Shown here: piece after piece, positions 52,636-63,682 of the stretch
How the letters are laid out: every line of letters starts with the position of its first letter
Numbering within the stretch: position 1 is the first letter of the stretch
Translations under genes and position numbers: made by a program
The notes under the pieces: generated by a model
What the model was told of the DNA's origin: nothing
Database searches by the model: none
The model's input: the letters and a program-made list of their open reading frames with translations, nothing else
Assembly (NCBI GenBank): GCA_951812925.1
Contig: OX638369.1
Span: 63,998,228-64,062,227, forward strand
Direction: 5' to 3'
Length of the DNA stretch: 64,000 nucleotides
Source of the DNA: Calliopum simillimum
Lineage: Eukaryota > Arthropoda > Insecta > Diptera > Lauxaniidae

Positions 52636-53862
52636 CAGGGTTAGGCGCATGAACTGTTACCTAATCAAATGATCATAACTTTTTGTGTGAAATTATTTTT
52701 TAATGATTCAAATGACAAAAAATGTGTGTAAATAATCAAAAAACTAGAATCGGGCTACTTTAGCTCGATATGGCCACCTTTTGCCTTGACAAGGGCCTTC
52801 AAGCGGCCTTGCATGCTACACGACTGTGATCTTCCGGTATTTTGGCCCATTCCCGTAAAATGGCTTTCTTCAGCACATCCATACTGGCATATTTTTTAGT
52901 CCACACCTTGCTCTCTAAAATGGCCCAGATGGAATAGTCTATCGGATTTGCATCTGGCGAATTTGAGAGCCATTGTGTGGATGAAATGAAGTGTGGAACA
53001 TGGTTTTTTAACCATTCTTGGTTCACACGAGCTTTATGAGATGGTGCTGAGTCTTGTTAAAATGTCCATGGTCTACGACCGAAATGTTTGGTGCCCACGG
53101 CTCTAAAGCAGCTTCCAACACATTTTCCCGATAATATGTCGCATTAACTTTGACACCAGACTCGATAAAAACGATTGGAGAGCGTCCATCGGCGGTCACA
53201 GCTGCCCATACCATTACTTAAGATGGGAAATTACTTCGGGTGGCTGTTCATAGGCTCAAATTCTCGTAGAAGCGTTCGGTCAAGTAAACACGATCGTTTT
53301 GAGAGTTTATGAACTGCTCAATTGGGAAATTTTTCTCATCAGAGAACACAATGTTAGTGACAACTCCTTTGCTCTTTCGAGTCTAACTTTTTTTTGCTTT
53401 GGTGTAAGATCGTGTGCCTTTTGGAACTTGTAAGGCTTTACCTTGAGCTCATTTTACAATATGCGTCTGATGCTTCGCTGGGATATTTTCAGTTGTGTAG
53501 CCATTTGATTACCACTATGACGTGGATTTCGTTCAAGTCGAGCCTTCACTTTCCGCACCATTTCAGGCAATGTAGCACTTTTTTTTGGTCCACCGCCAAA
53601 GCGTTTGACAACGCTACCAGTACCAGTTTGAGCTCACGAACAATAGCTGGTTGTGATATTGCAGCCAAATATACTGCAATCACTCTATTACGTTTGAAAT
53701 CCATTTCGGAAACTTTTGTTTTATAAAACTTAGACGCAAATGCTTTGGCGGCTTGTAAACAATATAATGAGCTGTCACTGGTATGAATTTGGCACAGCTG
53801 TCTTTATCGGTTTGCCAGATGTATCGGTCTGAAGTTGGTAACAGTTCATGCGCCTAACCCTG
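52636..53862 (-). mobile_element. Tc1/mariner element, DD37D (maT-like) type
   Basis: Perfect 26-bp inverted ends start CAGGGTTAGGCGCATGAACT, with TA outside both (52634-52635 and 53863-53864). 1227 bp. Exact ends but a broken gene suggest a copy that was mobilised in trans or has decayed mainly in the coding part. Confidence 0.85.
52755..53704 (-). pseudogene. broken DD37D transposase
   Basis: The start ATG at 53704 gives MDFKRNRVIAVYLAAIS, and the likely stop is at 52755-52757. Recognisable parts are FSDEKNF (first catalytic D), MVWAAVTADGRSP, QDSAPSHKARV (second D) and NSPDANPIDYSIW (third D). I count 37 residues between the second and third. Breaks are a frameshift in the N-terminal part after REL, stops around 53220-53245, a 1-bp shift near 53090, a TAA just before QDSAPSH and a shift near the end. 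No functional protein is possible. Confidence 0.8.
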
Positions 53863-53869
53863 TATGTAT

Positions 53870-54480
53870 ATCGATGCTTTACCACAGTGTTTTGACTACA
53901 AAAAATTTAAGGAGTGAAAGCTGTTACAGGCGCGAATTAGTGGATGAGTTAAAAGAACACCTCTATATAAATTAGTGTTAACAAATTAGATTGGTTTGTA
54001 AAAATATATATTGCAAACTTTTACTCTAATACAATTTCAAATTCCAATATTTTACGGATCTTTGTATTTTGTTGCATAAATGTAGTAAAGTTGACTGAAA
54101 GCAATCTTTTCACTTAACTTAATATACATACGATATTGTGTTATACAAGTGCAAACTATATAGGTATGTACTTGTATACATGTTGTACATTCATCCATAC
54201 ATATGTATGTATGTATTGTTTCGAACAACACTCCTAATACCATCATCATAAGCGACAAGCAGACAACATCCTGACATTCGCACTTAATAAATTCACTTTC
54301 GCATCGTTAAATGCTTCCCCAAACGACAGGCTGTCTATCTGTCGTTTACTAGGTTTTTTGTCTGTCTCTCAGTCCTTCCATGTATTTTCATTCTTTCATC
54401 CTTTGTCTTTTCTTTTAAACCGTTTCCCGTTCTATAAAAATTCAAGCTGCAAATTCAATTATGTAAAAAATGTGCTTCAC
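53870..54480. other. non-repetitive sequence with a short CATA/TGTA-rich stretch
   Basis: An alternating 'catacatatgtatgtatgta' stretch lies near 54195-54215. Otherwise no gene or transposon end is seen. Confidence 0.4.
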
Positions 54481-54484
54481 TCAC

Positions 54485-54590
54485 CTTCGCCAAATCAAAT
54501 CATGATGCTTTGCTGTTAACGCTGTGTATCCTGTGCGCGTTCTTAGATTGGACGACGACGGCAATGCGTGCTTATATTAATGGGTGGGGA
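54485..54590 (-). other. possible non-coding 5' exon ending in a GTGAGT donor
   Basis: On the minus strand, GC-richer sequence with CGTCGTCG, 'acgcgcacaggatacacagc' and 'gatttgatttggcgaag' is followed by GTGAGT at 54484-54479. Composition resembles a fly 5' UTR and differs from the flanks. It has no long frame. It could be an upstream exon of the minus-strand gene whose coding exon is at 3735-4067, but 50 kb separates them. Confidence 0.2.
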
Positions 54591-54599
54591 ACCGTTTTT

Positions 54600-55335
54600 T
54601 TTTTTTGTTGGTTCTTACAAAGCCGATTCAAATATCCTTGAAAGTATTGAGTTCATTTATGTTAGCCAGACGCCGTACTTTATCTTTGCGTCCCTATTTA
54701 CGTAGTTATCTTTTTTATTATGATATTATATCTTTTTATGTTATTTGGTTAGTTCTACTCGTGCTTGGCGTTCGCTATTTTTTTTATAACTTTTTAATGA
54801 TATAATTTATCAATGGCGCAGAAATACATTAGGAGGCTCACATCAAAAACAATACATGGAAATTATAAAACCATGCAAAATAATTTTACTTAATTGGGGG
54901 CGTTAGTCGGCGTACTTTTTTGAGCACTGTATATAAGCAATTTGTAAAATTAACGGGGAAATGTACACGGTTTTTTTTAAGCCCCCTTATATTCTATCTA
55001 AATTGCATGGAAGATTTTCCGCACGAAGGAAGAAAATTACATAAGTTTCGGCACAATATTTTTTTTCTTTGCAAGTAGCCTAAGTTTAGCTGAGGTCTTT
55101 CAGTCAAAAAAATAAGCTAAGTTTTATTGTAGTTTGAAAAATAAAGGAGTTGGGAGGCTCAGCTACTGAGTATCTCAACAAAAGGATCTTATTAGGCGCT
55201 GTTTGTTAAAACCAAATTATTTTTTACACTAAAAAACATAATGTAGATTTTTAAGTTTGCAGGATAATGAAATTTTTCCACTCTCACAACGTAAAACAAA
55301 TTATTGAGAAAATAACAACCAAGGATACTGTTTAG
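54600..55335. other. AT-rich sequence with one dispersed repeat segment
   Basis: 55020-55075 is the second copy of the 'cacgaaggaagaaaat' repeat also seen near 45460-45510. Nothing else is supported. Confidence 0.35.
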
Positions 55336-55339
55336 CAGA

Positions 55340-55510
55340 CTGGCCCCGACACAATCCCACATACTCGGGGTATCAAATTAAATATCTTCCCTTTGGGGCC
55401 TATGAATTCTAAATCATCAACATCACAATCGTCATGAAAACTGCAATTAGAATCTCCAACTGAAGAAGATGATAAATACATTTATTTTTGAGGCTTTTTC
55501 TTTGCCCTCA
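55340..55510 (-). pseudogene. C-terminal peptide remnant related to 6539-6640
   Basis: Minus-strand translation gives RAKKKPQK, a stop, MYLSSSSVGDSNCSFHDD, then CDVDDLEFIGPKGK and FNLIPRV, about 55 residues with a single stop. The first half parallels the peptide inside the 6139-7022 element. It suggests that both derive from one acidic C-terminal tail, probably of a transposase. No element ends are visible here. Confidence 0.4.
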
Positions 55511-56002
55511 GAACGCAGAGCCACACAGGAGCCCACACCACAAAAAGGCTTGCACTATAAAAAATAATTATATAACATAAAATACAATAAAAAGTTTGTA
55601 TATTTCCCGACTTAGTCCGGTTAGCGATTTGAATCTTTAAATAATAAATCCAGTTAGATAAGACAACTTAAAAGAATAATTTAAATTAAACGCTGCACAC
55701 TGAGCTTGAAGAACAACATAATGAAAAAATTCCGAACGAACTTGTGAATGGGGAGGTCGTTTAAGTGGCTTTTGCGATGATTTCCCCATGGCATAGAAAA
55801 CCCGATCCGATCTCTTCTTCGAGGAAACCAGTTTCTGGTTGTGATTATCGCCATATAAAAATTTAAAAAAAATGTTCATAAAATTAGTAAAAAAAATACT
55901 AATTTTCGATTCTTCTTCAAAATTGCTCTATCGCGTACAGCCATTGAGATATCCTAATCTAAATAGCAAAAATGCCCGTTATATCTGCGGTGAATTTCAG
56001 GA

Positions 56003-57050
56003 CGCCTTAAAATCATTTGAAATCTTGAGTTTTTTTTTTTTCTATTGCGAGATCTTCTTTGAAAATTTAGATCTTCTGAACGATTTGTTATATTGCTATG
56101 ACCTTAGCACTGTTGGAAAGGTGTTGTTGCGTAGTATCAACTTATGGTTAATTTATTGAAAAAAGTCATCTGGTTATGCCCTCGATTGTTATAGCCGTTT
56201 ATGGTGAAATCTTGTTATTTCGACTTTGAGCTTGATTTTTTCTACCATGCCAGGATCTTGCCAGAACTACCTTCAAAAAACCGTACATTAAACCTTTTTA
56301 ACGTTCCAAGTTATAAAGCTTTAGAAAAACGATATCTTTCAATAATATACAAGGGCAATTTCAGGACCGAAAAATTAATATTTTAAATTTTATTATTTTC
56401 ATTAATAACACATTTTATTACAAAAATGTCGAATCCTTGCAGACCAAGATCGCACGAAAAATGACAGCTCTATTCTGGATTAAGTGAATGAACCTACTAC
56501 ATTACTGGCTTCTAAATTAACAGAACAAATATTTCATTTTGTCCCTATACAAGTGAAAAACACTAAGTCAGTTTTGAGATATTTGAATGCGTCTTTTCAG
56601 TCTAAAGACTATAATATTTTGACTTAGTGTTTTTTGCTTGTATAGGGATGGTGTATTCATTCACTAAATCTATAATCTGTTTTCATTGAAAGGATCATAA
56701 CTTTAGAATGCTAGCCATATTTTAAACAGCAGATTTGCAATGGAAAGGTCTTTTTAAAGTTATGATTTTTTTTTCCAAGAAGACGTGTTTACTATTTTGT
56801 TAATAGTGCATAGAAAAAAAAATCTAAAAGTAAAAATTTTCTTTCATTTTGTGTTAAGTTTTCAAATGACTTCATTCAAAAGGTCATACATTTCGAACCA
56901 GATAACCTTGTTCAATAAGTTAGTTATAAGTTGATACTACACAACCACACCTTTCCAACAGTGCCAAAAGTATAGTAATACAACAAATCGTTCAGAAGAT
57001 CTAAATTTTAAAAGCAGAAAAAGCACTCAAAATTTTAAACGATTTTTAGG
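56003..57050. mobile_element. 1.05-kb foldback palindrome carrying a nested hairpin
   Basis: 'cgccttaaaatcatttgaaa', 'tttagatcttctgaacgatt', 'ttggaaaggtgttgttg' and 'gtatcaacttatggtt' on the left are mirrored by 'aaccacacctttccaaca', 'cgttcagaagatctaaattt' and 'aaacgatttttaggcg' on the right, centred near 56525. The core ('atgacagctctattctg') matches 7145-7260. Confidence 0.65.
56542..56648. mobile_element. 107-bp hairpin MITE
   Basis: TCCCTATACAAGTGAAAAAC is mirrored by GTTTTTTGCTTGTATAGGGA, with 'actaagtca' and 'tgacttagt' continuing the stem. The related repeat at about 7250 ('gttcatgtgttcattcac') lacks it, giving an empty-site comparison. Confidence 0.6.
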
Positions 57051-57149
57051 CGGGAGTTTTTAACTTAGAATTTAACGTAAAATCCGAAACTGAATAAAGC
57101 ATGTCCAAAAATAAACTGATCAATTCATTCTTTGTTTACAAGCCATGTA

Positions 57150-58703
57150 CATTAGAGGTGTTTTAAGAATGTATGGAGATCCTTAGTAACAACATTTTGA
57201 TACACGACACCCCTCAATATTGTGAGGTTGGAAAAAAAAATGAGTTTGGAAAAAAAATTTTGGGGGTGGGGTGAGGGTAAAGGTTGGCGCATCGAGGTCA
57301 AAGGTGAGAGAAAAAGAGAAAAAATTTACGTACAGCCCTACAAATGCTTAGGGGTCACCTCTAGAGGGTTCAAATGTATGACCGACCCACATTATTTTTT
57401 CTTCCCCAACATTTTTACCAAGCATACTTACCTCTTATCTCTCACCCCTAAGGGGCTTCCATACAAAATTGACATTTTTAGAAAATCGACCCCCACCACT
57501 CCCAGGGTGCCCATAGAAGGGTCAAATGTATGACTGGTCCCTAATATTTTTTCTTCCCCAACATTTTTTCCCAACATACTTACCCTGTATCTCTGACTCT
57601 TTAGGGGACTCATATACAAAATAGATGGCATAGACATGAAAAATATGGAAAGGAAATCGTCAAATAGCCCAATAACTGCCTAGAAGTCACTCCTAGAGGA
57701 GTCAAATATATGACCGAACCCCTTAACCCCCCTCCAAAATTTTTTTTCAGCATACCTACCCCCTATTTCCAATCCTTAAGGGGGCTCCCATACAAAGTTA
57801 CTGTTTTTATATAAAATGCCCCCATTGCCCTAACTGGCACACGGGTACTCCTAGAAGGGTCAAATGTATGACCGACCCCCATTATTTTTTTGCGATCTAT
57901 ATTTTTTCCCCACATACTTACCCCCTATTTTCAACCCTGAAACAGGCTGCCATACAATTTTTTTTTTTTTATAAATTTTTCTAGAAATAATGGGGGTCGG
58001 TCATACATTTGACCCTTCTAGGGGTACCCATGGTCCAGTTAGGGTAGTGGAGGCAGTTTTTAAAAAAAACGTAACTTTGTATGGTAGCCCCCTTAAGGAT
58101 TGGAAATAGGGGGTAGGTAAGCTGTGAAACTTTGAACGGGGGATAATGGGGGTCGGTCATATATTTTACTCCTCTAGGAGAGACTCCTGGGCAGTTATGG
58201 GCCTAATTGACGATTTCCTTTCCATATTTTTTATGTCTATGACGTCAGTTTTGTATGGGGGCCCCCTAAAGAGCTAGAGATAGAGGGTAAGTGAGGTGGG
58301 AAAAAATGTTGGGAAGGAAAAAATATTAGGGGACGGTCATACATTTGACCCTTCTAGGGGCACCCTGGGAGTGGTGGGGGTCGATTTTCTAAAAATGTCA
58401 ATTTTGTATGGAAGCCCCCTTAGGGGTGAGAGACAAGAGGTAGGTATGATTGGTAAAAATGTTGGGGAAGAAAAAATAATGTGGGTCGGTCATACATTTG
58501 AACCCTCTAGAAGTGGCCCCACTTGTAGGGCTGTAAGTAAATTGTTTCTCCTTTTCTCTCATCTTTGACCTCGATGCGCCAACCCTTACCCTCACCCCAC
58601 CCCCAAAATTTTTTTTGCAAACTCATTTTTTTTTCCAACCTCACAAAATTGAGGGGTGTCAAGTATCAAAATCCAAAATTCGTGCACTAAAACACCCCTA
58701 ATG
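57150..58703. mobile_element. 1.55-kb palindrome made of eight mirrored units
   Basis: Ends CATTAGAGGTGTTTTA and CATTAGGGGTGTTTTA (from the right) lie inside TA dinucleotides. Each arm of about 770 bp holds four units of roughly 160-180 bp with 'tcaaatgtatgaccga', 'cttccccaacatttttacc' and 'cccctaaggggcttccatac' or its complement, meeting at a T-run near 57960. It interrupts the leader of the DD34D mariner copy. Open frames spanning units are by-products. Confidence 0.75.
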
Positions 58704-58738
58704 TACATAGTATCGACGTGTCACAATATTTTTTTACA

Positions 58739-59707
58739 ATGGAAAAAATCAAGTATCGTGCAGTGATAAAATGTTTATTTTTGAAAGGTTTAAGAGCAAA
58801 GGAAATTTACGAACGAATATTGAAAGTGTATAAGGACTCTTCGCCTTCAATTAGTAGAGTAGAAAGATGGGTTACTGAATTCAAACGTGATCGTACAAGC
58901 CTTGATGATGATCCACGTCAAGGACATCTAAAAACAGCAACAACACCAGAAATCGTAGAAAAAATACAGGATATCGTATTGGAAAATCGTCGAGTGACTA
59001 AAAGAGATTTAGCGGAAGCCCTAGACATCTCATGAAAGCAATATTTTGACTGAAGTATTGGGTTTGAGAAAGCTGTGTGCACAATGGGTGCCGCATTCGC
59101 TAACAATGGAACAAAAACACATTCGAATGCAACTTTCTCAGCAACACTTATGGCGTTTTCGAAAGGATAAAGGGGATTTTGTACGTCGATTCATCACTAT
59201 GGATAATACTTGGATCTTTTACCATGATCCTGAATCAAAACATGAGGCTAAAGAGTGGCGTGAACCTGTTTCTTCTGCTCCGAAACGAATTCGTGTCCAG
59301 AAATCGGCCAAGAAGGTGTTAGCATCAGTATTTTTGGGATGCGAAAGGAATTTTGTTTGTGGATTGCTTGCAAACTGGTAAAACAATAATTTCTGAATAT
59401 TATTGTAACCTTTTGGACCAGCTAAAGAAAAAATTCATGAAAAAATACCCAGTTTGCAGAAGAAAAAAAAATTATTTTTCATCAGGACAATGCACCGTAT
59501 CACAAGTGCATTTTGACAATGGCTAAAATCCATGAATTAAAGTTCGAATTGTTGGAGCATCCACCGTATTCACCAGATTTGGCCCCTAGCGACTTCTGTC
59601 TGTTACCAGACCTAAAAAATTCTTGCGGGGAAAGCGTTTTCATCAAATGATGAGGTCATAACAGCTGTGGAAGCATATTTTGCAGCCCTTCCAGATTCTC
59701 ACTTGTA
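58739..59707 (+). pseudogene. mariner transposase, DD34D type, frameshifted
   Basis: ATG at 58739 (MEKIKYRAVIKCLFLKGL) starts the helix-turn-helix N terminus, read to a frameshift near 59030. The second block includes RRFITMDNTWIFYHDPE (first catalytic D). After another shift near 59335 comes FVDCLQTGKTI, then FHQDNAPYH (second D) and HPPYSPDLAPSDFC (third D), with 34 residues between the last two as in classical mariners. A further shift follows LLPD near 59620, and the frame ends with DSHL and TAA. The right terminus CTAGGTTGTTCAATAAGTTT (minus strand, ending at 59846) is next to TA. The left leader is interrupted by the 57150-58703 palindrome. Confidence 0.85.
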
Positions 59708-60134
59708 AACAAAGAATGAATTGACAGATTGAAATGAAACTTCACATACATATGAAGAGAGTACCAACATAACAAAAAAAAATAAAAATTTTGGCTAGTA
59801 GCAATGCCCTCTCTTATCGAACCGCAAAACTTATTGAACAACCTAGTACATATGTATAAATGGTACCAAAAATAATTCTAGCAGGTAAAAATAATTTTTT
59901 TTTTTAAATGCTGAAACGAAAGTTGTAGCCTTAGGTCATATCTATTATTATCAACAATAAAATTAACATTTTTCAAAAAACCTAGTTTTGAAACCTTGCT
60001 AAATATAATATTACTTTTTTTGCAAGTAAGTTTCCAAAATATAACAGGGGATCACCCGTTTTACGAGAGACTATCCTATACTTTCAGGTGGGGCCCGCAC
60101 CACATGTGAAGCCTAGGAGCGTTCCAATCTTTCG

Positions 60135-60400
60135 CAACAATCCATATTCCCTGGACTAAAATGCATTGATCCAATTCTGAATCCAAATCTATCCGAGAAA
60201 TCTGGTAAGCAAATCTGGATCAGAATATGGATTTAGATAGATAGATTGCGTCTTTTTCATCCATTTCAATCCTTCGTATCAATCCATTTTCCCTGGATTT
60301 AAAGAATTAATCCGATTTGTAATCTAAATCTATCCGAGAAATCTGGTACACAAATCTGGATCTGGATCAGAATGGATTGTTAAAATTTAATCCATTTCAA
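60135..60400. repeat. two-unit tandem repeat of about 141 bp
   Basis: 'ctatccgagaaatctggta' occurs at 60189 and 60330, each preceded by 'aatccat' with 'ttccctgga' and followed by 'caaatctggatc'. Diverged. Confidence 0.6.
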
Positions 60401-60554
60401 TTCAGACGCGGCACAAGGGTGCCTTTCCTTACCCTACTACTTATATATACATATTTGGAATTTTTTAAAGAAAATTCACTTTTGCCATGGCTCCGTTCAG
60501 GATTTTGTTTTCCTATCTTCAACAAAGTATTTGCATAAGCTGCAAGCCAGTGAC

Positions 60555-60672
60555 GCAGATCTGCACAACTACTGACACAGATGAACTCTTATCTGTGAGT
60601 GAAACCGTACACAGTAAGCTTTTAAGCAAAAAAGCTCAAGTGCCCGCGGGCATAGGCTTTGGACATCTTTGA
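60555..60672. repeat. dispersed repeat copy 3 ('cctatgcctgcgggc' family, inverted)
   Basis: 'gcccgcgggcataggcttt', 'agcaaaaaagctcaagt' and 'agatgaactcttatctgtga' are the inverse of the 28655 and 30205 copies. Confidence 0.45.
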
Positions 60673-60689
60673 ACTCTAAAAGATGGAAT

Positions 60690-61234
60690 TGTCCCACTCA
60701 CCCGAAAAAAATTGATTTTTCCCCTCAAATCACAAAACTGCTAAATAATTATACATACTATTTTTTGTCGTAGCTACCAAACTGTTCCTTATTTTGCCAT
60801 ACAATCAAAAAAAAAAAAATTGTAGCCAAAACTAAACTGTACAACTCTATAAACAATGCCAATTGCATAAGAGTACTCCTTCATACCGTTTTCTGTCCTA
60901 ATGTCATCATGAACACCTTACCCATTATATCGATGTGGCTTTTTGACCCCTGGGTTATAATGGGATTAAGAATTCTACAAAAATATTCTGCAATATTTTT
61001 GTAAAATGCTTTAACCCATTCTAATCGAGTTTTTGCAGAAAAAATAAATGGGTCAAAAACATCTATAAAAACAGAATATAATAGGTTAAGATGTTTTAAA
61101 GAATTGCGTGATTACAAGATGACAACAAGTTTTGTCCAAAATGAAGATTTAGAGTTCTACAGTAAGGTGAATTTTCGAAAAAAGTTTTTTTTGTGTATGT
61201 AAGCACAAAATGGTATCAAGTAACACTAGCTATT
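60690..61234. other. AT-rich sequence with a small 'tgggtcaaaaa' inverted motif
   Basis: 'tttttgacccctgggtta', 'ttctacaaaaatattctgc' and 'gggtcaaaaacatctataa' (60940-61075) resemble the centre of the palindrome at 15740-15900. Otherwise nothing is seen. Confidence 0.35.
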
Positions 61235-61418
61235 CCCAACAAACAAAAACGTTTGGAAAATAACTTATTATACGCTTATTGATGCAAACATTTCGTTTGG
61301 AAATTAACTTGCAAATTGTTTGGAAATTCTTGAATTCTAATTATTTAATAATCAAAACTGGACCCTTCATAGCAAGCTTGTGAAAATCATTTGGAGCAAG
61401 CTTTTTATAAATGTTTTT

Positions 61419-62162
61419 GGAGCATTTCAGTGAAAATGGTATTTTTTAGCAGATGTTTCAGATTTATTTTTCAAATGTTTTAATGGATCGAATATATTCT
61501 AGTGGGATTAAACTTTACTTTCCAAAACCCTCTACGAGAATTTTTTCCTCTCTGAATCAGAAATAAGTAGCTTAAAAAATTAAAAATGTTCAGCCATGAG
61601 CCTATCCCAGGAAATATAAAGTTCATTAAATTTCAGTTAATGGCCATCAAGTAACATGCAAGAAACACGCTTGGGATAATCATAGTGTTATGGTTTCATT
61701 TAAAAAATGATTCAAAACTAGTTAAATATACATGTATTTCGTACGAGTCCCGTACAAACGAAAATGTCCCGTACAAACAATTTAATTTTTATTTAATAAC
61801 TCTCATTTAAATAAATATTTTTTCAAACTTTTATTGTTTTACTATACCTTGATCCTTAGTCTATCCAAAAATATTTTTGCTAATTTTTAAAGCTTATTAA
61901 TTTCGCTAAAAACTTGCTACAAAGTCAAAAAATGGAAAGTATGGTAGATTTGGGCTGTCCCGTACAAACGAACTTCTTTTCTTATTAATTACTCACTATC
62001 TATAAATATTATTAAGAAAAAATAATTGGTTTTAATAGGTCTATATCACACAAAATAAATGTACAAGATGCTTTTTTTGATAACGTTCTGGTTTGTCTTT
62101 AATTTAACTTTGAAACTCAAAAAATGCGTACGATTTGTCCCGTACCAACTTTGGAATGCTCC
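61419..62162. mobile_element. 744-bp element with repeated GTCCCGTACAAAC phrase
   Basis: Ends GGAGCATTTC and, from the right, GGAGCATTCC. 'gtcccgtacaaac' occurs at about 61748 and 61767 (in tandem), again at 61958, and as 'gtcccgtaccaac' at the right end. Copy 1 of the host repeat reads 'aaatgcttttatacaat' without it, and T-runs lie on both sides. Non-coding; class unassigned. Confidence 0.6.
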
Positions 62163-62315
62163 TTTTATACAATATTTTCCAGATTTTTTTATTCAATATT
62201 TTTAAATTGTTTTTTTAACTTTTCAATTAACATTTTGTTAGTTTTTATTATGTTCATAAAACAATGTTTTCCAAACATTTTTATATTTAATTAAAAATAA
62301 AAAAAAGTTTATGTT

Positions 62316-62382
62316 TGCTGAGAATCGAACCTATGACCTCCAAGTTATGAGTCGACAATCTTATCAACTGACCTAACGTGCC
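62316..62382 (-). other. degenerate tRNA-like sequence with pol III-type A and B boxes
   Basis: On the minus strand 'taggtcagttgataagattg' resembles an A box region, 'gactcataacttggaggtc' has a CAT anticodon-loop look, and 'aggttcgattctcagca' resembles a B box (GGTTCGANTCC). The stems do not pair well, so this is not a functional tRNA. Its presence inside a repeat suggests a tRNA-derived (SINE-like) origin. Confidence 0.4.
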
Positions 62383-62887
62383 AGTTATGATTCAGATGCC
62401 TTGTGTTTTACTTAGCTCGATAAGTCATTGAAAAAATAAAATAAAAAATTTTTCGAATGTTTGGAAAACGGTTATTGAAACGTTTGAAAATAAATAATTT
62501 TCCAATTGTTGATTTTAACTTTGCAAATCAATTTTAAAAATAATAAAAAAATAATAATTCCCAAACGTTTGAAAATTGGTTATGAAAACATTTGAAAATT
62601 AACTTTTCCCAAGCATAAAAATTGAAAAGGTTATAAAATTGTTGGTTGGGTTGGCATACTATTCAGTTTAGTCTTGGCTACAATTTTGTTTTAAATGTTT
62701 GGCAAAATACGGTTTGGTAAGCATCACTTAAAATTTTATAGTTTTTGGGCATTTTTTTTTTTTTTTTTTTGATTTGATGCCCAAGATGAAATTTTTTCGG
62801 GTCAGTTTGTTCAAAAATTTTTTCCCGTTAGTCTATAATTACGACTTTGTTGAAGATAGGAAAACAAAATCTCGAGCGGTTTATATA

Positions 62888-63565
62888 CAGCCTTGGCCAA
62901 AAGTATAAGGCATCCCAAAAAATTCATATTTTTATAATTGAGAAATGCATAAATGCTTATCAAAAATACGATGCCGAGTTCATTAACCATTACATAAAAC
63001 AATTGGCGGCATTTTTTTCAGATCACAAAACAAATGGTGACCTAAAACAAAAGGCTCGGTTTTTTCGCCTTGTTATTGGTTAATGTTTTTAAATTTTTTT
63101 TCGGTAAAAAAGCTTTTATTACTATTTTAGTCAAAAATTTAACAACTAAGTAGTTGATTTGACAATGCCAAAAATAAGCGATAAGAGCTAGAAAATTAAT
63201 AGTAAATTGGCCAAAAGTGTAAAGCACCCCGCAATTTACTACTGATTTTCTAACTTTTATCGATTATTTTTAGCATTGTAAAATCAACTAGTTGTCAAAT
63301 TTTAAACTAAAACAGAAATAAAAGCTTTTGTACCCCTTGTACCAAAAAAACTAAAAAACATTGACCAATAAAAAGCCGAAAAAACCGAGCCTTTTTTTTG
63401 GTCACCATTTGTTTTATGACCTTAAAAAAATGCCGCTTGTTGTTTTATGTTATGGTTACTGAACCCGGCATCGTATTTATGATAAGCATTTATTACTTTC
63501 TCAATAAGGAAAGCATGAAGTGTGCACTTTTTTGAGTGCCTTACTTATACCTTTGGCCAAGGCTG
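62888..63565. mobile_element. 678-bp palindromic Tc1-like MITE
   Basis: Inverted ends CAGCCTTGGCCAAAAGTATA and CAGCCTTGGCCAAAGGTATA (from the right) with TA outside both (62886-62887 and 63566-63567). CAG...TGGCCAAAA is the usual Tc1 terminus. Arms of about 310 bp share 'acgatgccg', 'caaatggtgacc' and 'aaggctcggttttttcg'. A third copy of the terminal phrase ('attggccaaaagtgtaaagc') lies at the exact centre near 63205. Non-coding. Confidence 0.8.
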
Positions 63566-63682
63566 TATATTAGACTGCTTGATAATTTTTTTTTGCTTCC
63601 GATTTGCGTTCCAACAAGATTTTTGGTTAAAAGGATAGAAAGTAAAAATTTTGGTGCAAGGATAGCCCATAATATTTATATT

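Larger units (their letters stand above)
57117..59846 (+). mobile_element. DD34D mariner copy split by a palindromic insertion; outer left end missing
   Basis: The right end is at 59846. The sub-terminal segment 'cttgtaaacaaagaatgaat' at 59704 has an inverted counterpart 'attcattctttgtttacaag' at 57123, just left of the palindrome. I infer that 57117-57149 is the mariner's left sub-terminal region, that the palindrome inserted into the 5' leader, and that the outermost left part has been lost. The left boundary is uncertain. Confidence 0.45.
61235..62650. mobile_element. CCCAACAAAC-ended repeat (copy 2), split by another element
   Basis: Begins CCCAACAAACAAAAACGTTT and ends 'aaaattgttggttggg'. 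Apart from the 744-bp insert at 61419-62162 it follows copy 1 (7765-8394) throughout. It holds a tRNA-like segment at 62316-62382, which is better preserved here. Confidence 0.6.

Noticed and set aside
56900..56930. 'ttgttcaataagtt' as the missing left terminal repeat of the DD34D mariner.
   Set aside because: It belongs to the right arm of the 56.0-57.05 kb palindrome, where the mirror arm has a corresponding sequence; similarity to the mariner end is coincidental.
57222..58595. Frames of 65-103 codons within the palindrome.
   Set aside because: They recur unit by unit and mirror each other across the axis, so they are repeat artefacts.
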